A DNA stretch of 64,000 nucleotides, taken from the NCBI RefSeq assembly GCF_947507565.1, contig NC_089185.1, forward strand, positions 868,001 to 932,000, read 5' to 3'. The stretch comes from Oscarella lobularis. Its lineage: Eukaryota; Porifera; Homoscleromorpha; Homosclerophorida; Oscarellidae. Of the stretch, positions 22,349-34,102 are shown in pieces. The notes under the pieces are model-generated. The model saw only the letters and a program-made list of their open reading frames with translations, ran no database searches and was not told the origin of the DNA. The translations under genes and the position numbers were made by a program. Each line of letters starts with the position of its first letter. Positions within the stretch are counted from its first letter, which is position 1.

Positions 22349-22911
22349 GTTTCGGGCGGCGACGAAAGCTCGGTGACGGGCGGCGAGAGTTGCTCGTCCG
22401 ACGACGACGACGACGACGACGTCTTGTTGTCGTAACCTGTGGGCAATGACGGCTGATCGTACGCGCCCCTTTCTCTCTCACGTGCACGCCGGTCGAAACG
22501 AATCGCACGTGATGTCGCCGAGGGTTTTTTCTTACCTCCGTTAGACGTCGTCGCGCTGCCTACGGCTTGCTGAAGTTCTTGTAGATAGTCGATGGTTGCG
22601 GTGAGGACGTCGACCTTGTCGTTGCGTACGCGCTGGATGCATAAAAACAAAATGGCGGCGTCGAAAGGAGAGAAAAGGTGTCGCGGGCACTCGCCTGAGT
22701 TCGGCTGACGGGCAACATCGCGCGAATCTGTTCGAGACTCTTGTTGATGCGATCTCGACGGCGTTTTTCGATGACGCGATGCGGAACGCTTTGCTCCTTA
22801 GCGGGAAGAAATCCAAGAATAGCGGAGGAGCGGTTGGCGCCGCGCGCTTTGTACCAGCGGCTTTTTGCGTTTCTTTGTCTTTTCGGTGGCGTCCGGAGAG
22901 GCAAGTTCCAT
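21706..22911 (-). CDS. HEY/HELT-type bHLH-Orange transcription factor
   Basis: Transcriptional repressor of the Hairy/E(spl) superfamily. Start ATG at 22911 (MELASPDATEKTKKRKKPL), then a phase-0 intron to EQSVPHRVIEKRRRDRINKS, a textbook basic region plus helix 1. The loop is split by an intron at 22694-22633 with a GC donor. Helix 2 is DKVDVLTATIDYLQELQ. The Orange domain is YGFRHCIAEAKRFLVDEEKF followed by ARLVEHLEKR. The basic region lacks the Pro of Hes proteins, as in HEY/HELT. Thr- and Ser-homopolymers come from CGA/CGT tracts. The C-terminus (YYYWPPSYVAAAAAA) lacks a clear WRPW or YRPW Groucho motif, unless WPP is a remnant. Another intron lies at about 22440-22540. Such genes are commonly Notch targets; that is inference here. 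Confidence 0.85.
22313..22421. repeat. Paired CGT/CGA trinucleotide tracts in the bHLH gene
   Basis: Two tracts (about 22313-22350 GTC-type and 22397-22421 GAC-type) lie about 50 bp apart inside the bHLH-Orange coding region. They are read in different codon registers and encode poly-Thr and poly-Ser. Confidence 0.8.
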
Positions 22912-23102
22912 CGTGCGAGTTTGTTGCAGAAGGGAACCACGTTCGAGCGGAAACGAATGGGACGGTCCTCTTCTCCCTAAGCGACCAATCAGGATCGAAA
23001 CAACCGGGGTCCTGACCACTCGCGTGAGCACTGGTAGGCACGTGCTCTCATGTGTTATATATACACACACAAATATCTATATAATTTCACAACGCGACTG
23101 TA

Positions 23103-26100
23103 CTAAATGCGCGAATCCATTGTCGGTCTCAGCTTGTGCCACTTTCCAATGTAGTTATTCGGTGACGCTAGCATTTCTTTCCAGTGAGTCACCTCATTGC
23201 CCTCGGCGTCCATCCATGACTCGATTTTGTGACCACCAGAGCCAAACTCGTCAGCGCTTAAGCCAAGTCTTATACCTCCAATAAAATCATTGCTTGTGGC
23301 TCTGTCGTAGTCCCAGAGAGTCACCTTAAGTAGACAAGGAAGTGAAGGGAGCAAAAAGAACTGAACAGAAACTATGCCCTACCTCTAGTACACGACGATG
23401 CAACGATTCGAGTGTGACGTTTTTGACAACGAGAACTTCTTCCCACACTGGATTTAGACTTTTGAAAACGGTCTTGGTCTTTCGCTTTGTGCTCTTGCTC
23501 TTATCTGGCAACAGATAACTAAAGATCGAGAATAATAAGCTCTGAGAGTTGGCTAAATTATTCTTCCCGTTACCACTTAACAAAGGGATCTGACAAGCCG
23601 TTAGAGTCAGCAGAAAATAGTCCACGAGCTCGTTTCACGAGTATCTGCAACTGCCCTGAACTTTCTTTCTTTTTCTTTTTCTTAACCTCCTCGCTGTCAG
23701 GTGGACAGTAACGAAGAGCCAGCAATAGATCACCTCTGTTGAGGCCACCATCTTCCACAGTTAACTTCACAAAAAGGAAAAGATGACCAGCAAGCGAGCA
23801 TTGATTTCTTATCTACTCACGCGGTCTTGAAGGGGATACCACGATGGTATTCCTGATGTCAGATCTTGACTAGTCATATCCATTCGAACTTCGCCAAGAA
23901 ACGAGTTGTGTCCAAATCGATCCCAATCCCAAACGGATAGAGACAACGTACGTCCCTTCAGCTCCTCTTTGCCGAGTTTGTACTACAAATAAAAGATGAT
24001 GCAACTGTAGCCGCCACCCTGTCAGCTAGATTACTTCTAAGGTTCTGTTGAAAACGGGATTCAACGTTCTCTTTAGGACCTGAGTCTTTCTTTTACCCTT
24101 ATTCGACTTATCCGGAAGAAGATAGGTTTTAACGTATCTGTTTGAAAAATCCATTCAAAAAAGACTACTCTGTTTTATTGTAAGCGAGAAAACGTACGGA
24201 TCAGTGCGGCCACCCGATCCAACTGCCGCTATCTGGCGAGCTTCAATCACGTTGATTTCTAGCGTTCCCGTCAGATGATTGTATCGCAGGCCAAAACGAA
24301 CGTCGCCCGTCACATCGACGCGAGTGCCGCGTCCGGCCAAGCTGTACGTACTTAACGCTAGGCTCTCCTTACTGTCCTACGTTCGGACATTACAGTAGTA
24401 TGCCTTTCCAATAAACGACAAACTACTTGTTTTTCCTACCCGCTTTGAAAGACCCCCTCGAAACGGAGTCAAGTAGCCGCCACTCCTGATGCTTGAATCG
24501 ATGCTGGGCGATCGAATTACAGACTCGGCAATTGACTTCTTTTCCGGCACACTTCCGGCGACTTCAGAGTGAAAGTCGTCCGGAGCAACAAAGATAAGTG
24601 GCGACTGAGAATTCGATCCGATAGAATCCGTCCTCGTTCGATCCTAAGTCAATCAAACACAACTGTCATTTAGGAATTCGCGAGACGTCTTTCAGCCACC
24701 AGGGAAAGCAGGTCAATTGAATTTTTACATTAGCCGGGTCGATTAGCTGCTATTCGCCCACTTACCTGAAGCTCAGTGCTGGAGGGAAGAGCAGGCTGAC
24801 GTCGCTGCTGCGGCTGCGGAGAAGCTTCCGTGACGGTGACGGGCGGCGGCGGTGGAGGCGGAACGCTGGGCGACGGCCGCCCTTTCAAGCTACCGTCAGT
24901 TTTCTTCTTTTTTCTCGATCCTCCAAGAAGAGCGCTCAACTGCGCCGCATCGTGATGAGCTATCTCAAGCGATTCGGAAGACGCGACAGGTGCGGCGATC
25001 GCCCCTTCATCGACGTCGCTCGAATCGGCCGAAGCTTCGAAAACAATTTGAAGTCGTTCTTTCGGAGGAATAGGACCGGGCGGTGGAGTCGGAGAGGAAA
25101 CCGTATCCTTGTCATCTTCATCGACGAAGAAAATATCTGTCTCCTCCTCTTCTTCGTCATCCAATACATATGACACGTCCTCGTTATCTGTAACCCATTC
25201 GCCGGAGTCGTGCTGTGCTTTCTTCTTCTGGTTTCCACTCTTTTCGGCGGTCTCCTTCATCCTCTCGCTGCCTCCAGACGACGATGACGTTGACGCTGTC
25301 TTTGATACCACGGCAATCTTTTCTAGCATCTGCACTTGCGACTGGCCATCAGTCACTGCAGTCCTCCCGTCGATTTCTGCCGGAGGCGAACTTCTCTCGA
25401 TAGTTTGAGACGACTCCGGTTCCTGTCGTCGTTCTGGCAGTCTATCAGACTTCTCGTAATCGTCATCGGATACGTCAACGCGACGCGAGCGAAGGAGAAA
25501 ACCGGAAGAACGGCGACGTGTCAATTCATCTGCTCTGTGTCCACTCGTCGATACCGGAATGGCAGATTGAAGGGTTGCTTGAGGAAAGATTGCACTATGA
25601 AGAGACTCTTCTTCATCGTCGTTTTCACTTTCACGCTCTTCCTTGAGTAGTGATATCTCATACAACGTCTGCTTCTCTTCTTTAGTTGTCTCCTCTCTTC
25701 CTATTCCAGTTGGCGATTGACGTTTCTGACTATCGCTGTCACTGGAGGAAGTAGAATCGTGTGTGCTTGCCGTGTTTGTAGGCTCGGCTCCACTGCTGCT
25801 CTCTCGTACGCTTCTCCTCTCCTTTGTTTCGTTTTCGCTGCTACTATGTCTATTGCGAAAGGACGGTTCTTCAACGTCGCCACCGCCACCACCGTCGTCG
25901 TCGTCGTCATTCATGTCTCTTAGGAAGATCCTTCGATTTTGCATCGAACCCAATTTTTCGAACATTGCTAATTGGGATGCGAAATTTTCATTGACTTTCT
26001 TGCCCGTCTGCCTCCCATCCGCTCTTCCTCCACCGCCACTTCCATCAGCTTCTGCCTGATCCTCCCCCATCACTGGCCCAGAATCCTAAACACACAGTAC

Positions 26101-27173
26101 ATGTATCTAACCAGAGGGGGCCCCCCACCTTTTTTAGACCAATTGCCGTCTACAATTGCGGGTTAGAACAGATGTCAATTTACCATTCGAGTGATCCTTT
26201 CAAACAGCGACTCTTTTGGCTTCAACTCCTCTGCGCATGAAAAAAAATTCACCATGTCATTCTCAAATAGAGAACGCCTAGGCCAACCTTTAGCTTGCAT
26301 CGCCGCCGCCGCCGCCGCCGGATTAGGACTAGGAGTCCTTTTCAGTCTCGGATGCGATCTCTCTAATTCCAATGCATCATCGCTATCATTCTTGACCTGA
26401 ATAGGGATCTGAGGCAGCTTTCTCCGTTTCGTATTCGGACTCGGCGACATTGACGTAGAAGATCGCGAAGAACTATCCGAAGTCTGTCGACGAGCTCTTC
26501 TCACAGGAGGACTACTGTTGCGAGACGAATCGACGGACTGTTCGACTCTCCTGACGGATTCGCTCGATGATGAAGCGCCTATCATCACCGCCGGCACGAC
26601 AACATCGCCGCCACCGCTCGACGTCACGTCCGTGTCATCGACGCCTCCTTCGTCGGATTCCGTCGCCGTGGGAACGACATCGGGCCGTTCTCTGGATTCT
26701 GAGTGAGGCAAAAAGCCGGAAACATACCAATGATGTTTGCACGTACTTAAGGTTCGGCCCCCCCTCCCTACCTTCTTTCGTCTCGACGACGGCGCCTGAA
26801 TTCTTTTCGGACTTCTTGGAAAAAGATATTGCTGAACGAACGATCACACTTGCTGCTTTGGCGCTGCGATATCGACGAGTGAACCAGTCGCCCGTTCGAG
26901 CGAAGAAACCGCGACGATCGCCGGGATTGACGTAGCCTGTCCTCTCCTTCTTCGCCAAGTCGCTTCGCAATTTTCTAACGATGAGAGCGTTCAATGCACT
27001 CGTCGCGGCGTGTGAGAGCGCGTCCAAGACAAAGGGGAGGAAGTAGGCTCTTACCGGATTCGTTCTCTTTCCGCTTTTTCGAATTCTTCGTCGCGCGACA
27101 CGACGGAGAGAATGAGACGCTTTTCTTCGTCCGTCAAATGAGACAAATCAATCGTCGGTGCCGTCGCTGCCAT
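23103..27173 (-). CDS. SYTL: Synaptotagmin-like protein (Slp/bitesize type)
   Basis: Rab-effector with tandem C2 domains that tethers vesicles to the plasma membrane. Start ATG at 27173. The N-terminal Slp-homology helix is [20 protein letters not shown] then [10 protein letters not shown], with [12 protein letters not shown] as the second SHD block. A very long Ser/Asp/Glu-rich disordered middle (about 24730-26711) follows. C2A is at about 24340-23830: [54 protein letters not shown]2B is at about 23770-23103: [71 protein letters not shown]2B keeps the Asp loops; C2A lacks the first loop-1 Asp, so Ca2+ binding there may be weak. No transmembrane segment, so it is not a synaptotagmin. Rab27 as the partner is family knowledge. 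Confidence 0.88.
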
Positions 27174-27367
27174 CGTCGCAGGACGTAAACGTACACAGTT
27201 CCCCCGCCCCCGACTCCCGCCCGTATATATAGTAGCTACTGTACAATAGACAATAGTCTACATGTCTAATCATATCTGTGTACTGTATAATCGATAGAAT
27301 GTTTTGAGGGTCACTCATAATAATATTTTGAAAACGCGATAAAACCCAATAGTTTTTTCTCTCTCGC

Positions 27368-29230
27368 CTATGTAAAAGTCAATTGAGCTCCTTTCAATGT
27401 AAAGACTTCATAGTCCTTTACAGCAAAATGCTTCTTGCCCATAAAAAGATCCGACGACGACGCCAGTGGAGTGTCGGCGTCAGCAACACTATCCCAAAAG
27501 TAACTGTGAGGAAAATTAGAATACGACTCCGTATTGATATTGCAGTTGTTTGACAGACATAGATCAGCGCCACCTCCAAAGATAGGCCCACAGCTAATAA
27601 AACGACGGCTGAAAAAATAGAATCAATGACACTTTTTATACCTAGCATGATAAGCAATTGCATAGTGGTGAATTCGTATACTAAATCTCGTAGGCTGAAC
27701 GCCGGCGCTGTTCACCAACGTAAAGAGGAAGTTTCTGCACGTAATAAGGTAAGATTGCACTCTGCTATTTTACCTCGTGTTCGCCTTACCTTTGCGAAGG
27801 CGCGTATCCGCCGCTCTTCGACGCTGCATTCGTTTTCCACGGCTGATCGCTAAATCCCCCGCATAGATGACCGTCGCTGCCTAGGACGACGACAAACGTC
27901 GGTCGATGCTCGTCGCAGTTCTTGTGAAACGATTTCGACGAGAAACCGTCGCGCGAAGCGCGATGCAGTAGTTGCCACTGCTGCTGAGGATTACCGTACC
28001 TACGCGTATATAGAGATGTATGCTTTCGTAGCGTCTAGTGCTCCCTCAGCTCTTACCATTCATTTAGAAGTCTTTGATAAGGAAGATGATCTTTCAATAG
28101 AAGTTCGGAGTCCTGAAATAGTCGAATCAGTATGCGAGGTCTTAGCGCTTGATTCTGGCCAGCAGGAAGGTGGCATCTAAATAAAAACAGAGAGACCCAG
28201 AGTCCGAGTAAAAAAAAAAACCCATTGGGTGATTTTCTTTGGTACCTGTCTAAATCAGCAGGAATCACACCTGTAGGTTCGATCTCTTCCGCATACACGC
28301 GACCGTCTATTTGCTGAAATCGAATGTGGTGAATGATACCGGCCAATTTCTGACGCAACGTATTACAGGATCATTTCCGCCTTATGGACGACATGCCTAC
28401 TTTGCCAACTTTCTCCCGATCCCTTTCGGTCCACTTTTTCACCGCCGTTCCAACGCCCGCCTTGTGCTTGGCCCAGCGCAACATCGAGCGCCAAACGTCC
28501 TCTTCCCTCAGAGCAAACTATTACAACAGAACAGAAATAAATTTCTCCACCCCCGCAAAGCCACAAATTTTAGCATCCTCACCTGATCACTGCTAACTAG
28601 TTGCATGACGACCCACGACGACATGTCGAGAAATTCTCTCGTCACAACGACGTCTTCGGCATTTTCCATGACAAAGCGCAAGCACGTGTCCAATCGCCTG
28701 CGAGATCTCTCGCTCTGCCTATGCCGATGATACTGATCGGCCAGCGTGAGAAACCAGGACGAATTTTTCACGTTGAGCGATTCCCTCAAAAACGTCGTGC
28801 ACTGCGATTCGAGATCTTGTATGCCAAGTTCTTCGGCGAGAGCCATGACGTCGAAAAGAGAATCGATCGTCAAATGAATCTAGATGGCATCCGGCAAAAA
28901 AATCAAATTCACACCTAATTTTTTCAGCCGTTTTTTTGCGAACGCGCGCTACAGCACCTCGTTCGTGTAGATAAACGCCAAAACGGCGCGAAACACGTCG
29001 ACGTTGCAGCCGGGTTGTTGTATTTGCAGTCGATCGTGCGACGAATACGATCGAGCCCAAAATTCACGTCGCATCGATTTGAAGCGTTCGCAGCGCGCCC
29101 AGAGGAGCGTTCTGTGAGCGTATACGCACTCGCCTTCGTCCCCGACCGTAAATTCGACGTCCGCGCTGTCGAAATCGGTAAGTAAATCAGCGATGTCGGA
29201 CGTGAGCGAGGAACCCGGTTGGGAATCCAT
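27368..29230 (-). CDS. BTB-BACK-TLDc domain protein
   Basis: Start ATG at 29230 (MDSQPGSS); the upstream in-frame codon at 29251 is TTG. The BTB domain is ADVEFTVGDEGECVYAHRTLL, with RCERFKSMRREFW and VFRAVLAFIYTNEV. Across the intron comes a BACK-like helical region: LFDVMALAEELGIQDLES, SSWVVMQLVSSDQ, FALREEDVWRSMLRWAKHK. The C-terminal TLDc domain has LLKDHLPYQRLLNEW, FVVVLGSDGHLCGGFSDQPW, NFLFTL, and the diagnostic CGPIFGGGADLCLSNNCN followed by SYSNFPHSY. It ends AQLTFT at 27368. TLDc proteins regulate V-ATPase assembly in other systems. A Cul3-BTB adaptor acting through TLDc is inference. I do not recall a human protein with this exact architecture. Head-to-head with DESI1-PUL, 35 bp between ATGs. 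Confidence 0.82.
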
Positions 29231-29265
29231 TGGTGCATACGGGACGCCCAAATAGAAATAGAGTC
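29231..29265. promoter_or_regulatory. Ultra-short divergent start region, BTB-TLDc / DESI1
   Basis: Only 35 bases lie between the two start codons, so core promoters or 5' UTRs must overlap, and regulatory DNA may extend into exon 1 of either gene. Confidence 0.5.
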
Positions 29266-31291
29266 ATGTCTGCTTCGTTTCCTGTGAAGCTCCACGTCTA
29301 CGATCTCTCCCGTGGCTTGGCTCGCCAGCTTTCGGAGCCCTTACTCGGCGAGAAGAGCGCTGTAACTGTAAATTCACTCTGTAACCTTTTTTTATTAGGG
29401 AAGAGGCTAGACGGCGTATGGTGAGTCGGTCAAACACGTAGCTCACGTTCGCTCTGTAGTCTTGTTTTTTATGATAAGGCATACAGGTGTTCTGGTGTTT
29501 GGGAAAGAATACTTTTTCGGATCGTTGGGCATTGAATGGTGTCCACCTGTAAGTCTATAATTTGAATTCTTGCGTTATTGCTCCGAATTTTGTCTCTTAG
29601 GGAGGGACTATTTTAGGAACACCCGATCAAGTAATTGACATGGGCAATTCTCACGTTCCTGAGGAGATTTTTAACGAGTATCTGATCAGTCTCAAAGACG
29701 ACTTTAGGTTAGAGGGCGCTTTTTCGTTGGCACCGCTTTTTTATTTGAGCGTCCTTCCTTTGTTGTTTTAGCCCAAGCAGTTATCACCTGCTTGAACACA
29801 ACTGCAACAATTTTTCTGCTGAAATTGTTCAGTTTCTAACTGGAAACCCCATACCTCAGCACATCACCAACCTACCCCAAGAAGTCATGAGCACGTAATG
29901 TCGAACTAAAGATTTTTTAAAAAAATTGATAATTCATTACTGAGCTCTAGTCCTTTCGGTGCCATGCTAAAGCCCATACTTGACTCCATGTCGATGCGTT
30001 CAGCTTCACCGGCATCATCTTCTCAGCTTCAGGGGCGGGTGCAGCCTTCATCGACTCGTAGATTAGATGCGAGTTCGAGCCCAAGTCCAAGTTCAACCAA
30101 AACGAATAAAAAAATGTTCTACTGGCCTTTGAACCAGGTCGCAATGTTTACCCTTGGGGTATATTCCGAGTTTCTTTACGTTTTTGTTTCCATAAGGCTT
30201 TGAAAAAGTGTGAAGCTCTATTGGAAGACAGCTGGGTAGCAAGTTCAGAGTATGCTGCAGCAGATGAAGCAAGGCAAACTATTTCTCAACTACTAAGTCA
30301 CCTAAAGACAGAATCTACTCCCTTCCCTACGTCCGTTCTTTCTCTGATTGGTAGAACGCACCGCAGCAGGAATATTTTTAGGCATGCTTACATTATTTAG
30401 GAAATTTGCTGTCTTATAAGTCGGAGGAAAAGAAAAAGGAGCCTCTTTTGAACGGACTGGAACTTCTCTCTTTAGTTGTACTATCTGAAAAAGGGCGGTC
30501 TCACTACGTTCAAAAATCGGGTACCGAATTATCATACCAATCTTTGTAGCGTCCGAGTATGGTGCCCTTAGATCATCTTATATTCAGACTTTTGCGCTCG
30601 TATGCAAAGAGAGGTGATCAGGACATTGATCTCGCTCTCATACACCTGGTACCGTGTAAGCATATAAATGGTGCTGACTGGTGACTGTAATTTTACAGCT
30701 TTGCAACCTTTGTTCGCGTGACGACGGTGCTTACCTTGCCGATAGCTCTAGATGGAAAATAGCTTCGTCAAAGTCGACAAACAATGTCGACGAAGCAGTA
30801 TCTTTTGTTGTAGAGCGTCTAACGTCTAAGGAAAGTGCCACCTGTTGGCCTGACGCTGCGAGACTTTTTCACAACCTGGCACTCGTCAAGGTCAGACGAC
30901 ATTGCGATTTTTCGAGGGTCTAAAGAACTGTTTAGATGTCTTATGACAACGAACTTGCGATTGCGTCCGCTTCACTTGAGTGCATCAAACATCAGGTACC
31001 TACAGATGTAGGTAAGGAAAGCTGCGCTTAGCCAATAACTGTACGCAATTGATTACGGAGTTTGCATCTAGCAAGGTGGCTCTTTCCTGGTCTCTTAGCC
31101 GTTGCTCAAAGAAACGCACAAGTAGGCATTACGAATTAGAGGGTATTGAGATTGATCCAGATGAATTGAAGGCCTGCGAGCTTGCCGTTATGCTGTACGA
31201 CAGATCTGAAACGTATAGCCAGGAAAGTTTCTGGGAGGAAAGAAATGATTACCTTACCTACCTAGAATTTGAACGTATCATAAAGACTTAA
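29266..31291 (+). CDS. DESI1: DeSI-1 (PPPDE) isopeptidase fused to a PUL-like domain
   Basis: PPPDE-family cysteine peptidase that removes SUMO or ubiquitin-like modifiers. The N-terminus is canonical DESI1: [34 protein letters not shown] (catalytic His in WHT), [38 protein letters not shown] (catalytic Cys), [30 protein letters not shown] Ser-rich linker, [13 protein letters not shown], follows. The C-terminal part (about 30190-31291) is armadillo-like, with [36 protein letters not shown] and [14 protein letters not shown]. This resembles the PUL domain that binds Cdc48/p97. The intron 29348-29398 needs a GC-AG boundary. PPPDE-PUL fusions are known in other eukaryotes, so the fusion is plausible. 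Exons near 30400-30680 are the least certain. Confidence 0.82.
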
Positions 31292-31531
31292 GATTGCGCT
31301 TGTATATCTATTACAATGAATTGTACGATATTTGCCTATCAATTGGATACACTGAGACCTTTGCTTGCTATTTTTTCAGGTGGCACGTAAGCCGTCTGAT
31401 CCCCTAGTGCTACAAGCTCAGAAGCGTACAGTATAACGAATGCTTTAATTAACGCAACAATAAGCGTTTTACTTTGTGACCACTCCTCTGTTATCTACAA
31501 TAAAAAGCAGCGACTGTGACTAGCCACTCTA

Positions 31532-32760
31532 CTACTCAATACCGTGCGCAAAAATCAGCACCAGGCCCGGAAAAGCTGTCATGCTGTCTCCCATGTGTTC
31601 ATTCTCGAGATGCATAACAACAACGGCCTGTTTGCCCGGTATTCGCTTCGTATTGTACTGCTCGTATCGTCGTCTATTCAACTGTCGAGTCTCCAGCGAA
31701 CTGAGACCGGGCGGCCATTTGCGTTCGTGCGCGTTCTCCATCAATTCATTACACAGCCACGTGGGGCAATTGCTGTCGATGAGAGCGCGTTTGATGACGG
31801 CTTGCAAAACGGCGTCCGGCGTCGATATCATGCCACCCCACCGACTTACGCGCGCCGGGGCAAGATTGATCATCCAGTGTGCAATCTGTGACCTTCGTTC
31901 GGCGTCCTCGAGAGGAAGAGACGGCCCAATGTGAGATAGCCGCAGCGAGCGGATCATGTCCTTTAGCAGGCAAATCTCGCGATTCTGTTCGCGCAATTTC
32001 GCTCCCTGCTCCTGGACGAGAGTTCCTTGCTCGTGTATTAGAGCTTCGAGGGAGTTGACTTTTTCGCGTAGGGAACGAACGCAGTTGTGCTGCAGCAACT
32101 ACAAGAAAAAAAGGAAGACTACGTAATACGTTTCTCGACGTACGTAATTAGCGGACTTGGCCCGCTGAATTAATAATCAATAATTTTGTCACTCTCTAAT
32201 TAATTTTGGAGAGATTGTTACTGAATTTGCATGTTTCGATATTGAATTGTGAAACTACAGTATTATCGCCCAGAAGGACAACGCCTAGGCCGTTTCGAGG
32301 ACAATGACTTCATCGCTTTAGCACACTCCCCCTCTCTCCCTCTTCTCTCTCTCTCTCTCTCTCTATCACTGACCTCGTCTAGCGGTACTTTCGATCCGCA
32401 GCCTTTCTCACAATCAACAGGACGCTTTGGATTGTGTTTACACGTCGTCAAGTGAGCGTCGAGCGCGTCGAGCTTTACGATCGCCTGGCAACCGAACGAC
32501 GCGTTGTCGCAGGCGATTTTGAGACGAGCGAGCAGATTGCGAACGATGCGCGGCGGCTGAACGAGATCGCGCCCGTCGACGTGACTCCGATCGACCGGAC
32601 AGGACGCGTGGCCACGCTTGAGCCACTCGTTGATGCAACTTACGCAGAATATGTGCTCGCATTGAGGAGCCTGGACGGGCGATTCGTACACGCCGCCGCA
32701 GATCGAACAGATTAACTCCTCGTCGACGTCGCCTTCGAATCGATGGACGTCGTAGCCCAT
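31532..32760 (-). CDS. RNF41: E3 ubiquitin ligase RNF41/NRDP1
   Basis: RING E3 ligase acting on receptors and trafficking proteins. Two exons are visible. Exon 1 (32760 to about 32372) starts MGYDVHRFEGDVDEELICS and carries the RING (CSICGGVYESPVQAPQCEH then CPVDRS). A TRAF-type/SIAH-like zinc finger follows: IACDNASFGCQAIVKLDALD, TCKHNPKRPVDCEKGCG. Exon 2 (about 32100-31532) has a coiled coil (LREKVNSLEALIHEQG), then the substrate-binding USP8-interacting domain: PARVSRWGGMISTPDAVLQAV, NELMENAHERKWPPGL, RIPGKQAVVVMHLENEHMGD, LVLIFAHGIE. Domain order and length match vertebrate NRDP1. The long intron holds a CT-repeat. Confidence 0.95.
32344..32363 (+). repeat. (CT)n microsatellite in an RNF41 intron
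   Basis: About ten CT units, just downstream of the RNF41 exon-1 donor when read on the minus strand (GA)n. Confidence 0.85.
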
Positions 32761-32840
32761 GAGACGGAGGAGAAAAGGGCGAAACCTAAACAGAATGTTG
32801 TGTAGGTGTGTGCGTGCGCTAATCGAAATCACGGACGTCA

Positions 32841-34075
32841 CTACAGTATATTGAAACTCTCTATTGATAATTTCCAAAATGGTCTAGTCATGATATTTCT
32901 GGTACCTTCATTAAAATTGATTACCTGTTTGTCAACAATGTCCTCTTCTATTACCTGACTTATATACGTAGCAACAGCTTGCTTTAGAAACTCTTCTAAT
33001 GTCATTGATGGTCCGCTCAGTCCCACTGCCTGAAATTGCCAATGAATATGTTAGTCTATGAAGATAAGCTTACTGAAACATTACTTCTTGCAGTGCTCTT
33101 TCAAGATTGTCCGCTCTAAAGATCAACTAATGACTGATAGGGTTTCCATTTCATTGTTATTTACCCTGACTGTTTGCCTTGTAATTGCAATAGAGCACTT
33201 TCACAAAGCGTCTTATTTACCAGTGCTAAGAAGCCAATGAATTCTCCCAATCAAAAAGATTCATTTACCACAATTTGACACGTCAAGAAGATTAAACAAG
33301 CTTTTGGCTTTCCTTAGAAAATCTAAATCAAACGCCTGCCTTTGCCACCGACAATAATTCACTCCATCAGTAAAACCTCGGAGAATGAGACAGGCTTTGA
33401 CTCCCGTTGAAAATATAGCATACGAGACGAGTTCATGCGATCTGCACTGTAGTCTGCTAGCAAGCCGCTCTGCATACACAGGAGGAACAGGTCTGTTGAA
33501 GAGCTTAGTGAGATAGAAAAAAACACACATGGCTACTAGACTATATCCTAACTTTAGCAGCAGATGCAGCAAATCGGTAAACAGCGACCCAGTCAATCCA
33601 ACAGCATCTTCACTACCTAACATGTGAGCACTGCATCGTCAATGAACCATAGACCGCTTCTGAGAGTCTATGCCTACTTTTCTTAGTGGTCATTATAAGA
33701 TATGCATTATAAATATGATCCTGAAACAAGGCGTCCGAGTGGTGGACTGAAACGAGTTCCTTTCTAGCCCTTTCCACCGCCGACTGCAATTCAACTTTAT
33801 CACCAAAACTGCGGAGAAGTTATGCAATCTATAAAAATTATTGAGAAATTTCTAATTCTCACTATTCGACTAAAAATGCGACGGGATCGTCAGGCTTCAG
33901 TTGAAGTACGTCATTCAACGCCTGTTGTATGTGACGCAGAATTCCAGATTTTTCTGAAGACAGACGATGAGCAAGCGGAAGTCTCGGCATTCAACGTACT
34001 TAGGTAGTCCTCCGGCGTGTCTTCGGAGGAAGTTTGTTGCACTCCGCGTCTTCTTTCTGGTCGAGAACGATGCAT
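32841..34075 (-). CDS. TPGS1: Tubulin polyglutamylase complex subunit 1
   Basis: Subunit of the TTLL1 polyglutamylase complex, which acts on axonemal and neuronal tubulin. Start ATG at 34075. Exon 1 is disordered (MHRSRPERRRGVQQ) and joins to TPEDYLKKSGILRHIQQALN then VLQLKPDDPVAFLVEY, matching the DPY30/RIIa-like N-terminus of TPGS1. Next: KVELQSAVERARKELVSVHH, SDALFQDHIYNAYLIM, TGSLFTDLLHLLLK, PPVYAERLASRLQCRSHELVS, FSTGVKACLILRGF. The C-terminal helix GPSMTLEEFLKQAVATYISQV resembles the human end MTREEFLERAAALFI. Internal exon edges near 33240-33350 and 33620-33700, and the exact 3' end after ISQV (stop at 32841 or in a skipped exon), are uncertain. A ciliary role is family knowledge. Its start lies 27 bp from UBE2G2. 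Confidence 0.8.
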
Positions 34076-34102
34076 TTGTAGAATGTAGACTGGTCCCGGA
34101 TA
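34076..34102. promoter_or_regulatory. 27-bp divergent start region, TPGS1 / UBE2G2
   Basis: The shortest head-to-head spacing in the window. The promoter must overlap transcribed or coding bases of one or both genes. Called from layout only. Confidence 0.5.

Noticed and set aside
22098-22508. Arg-rich 136-codon frame antisense/alternate to the bHLH gene
   Set aside because: It is an off-frame reading of the CGA/CGT repeats.
29230-29251. Start of the BTB-TLDc protein at 29251
   Set aside because: That codon is TTG; the first ATG in frame is at 29230.
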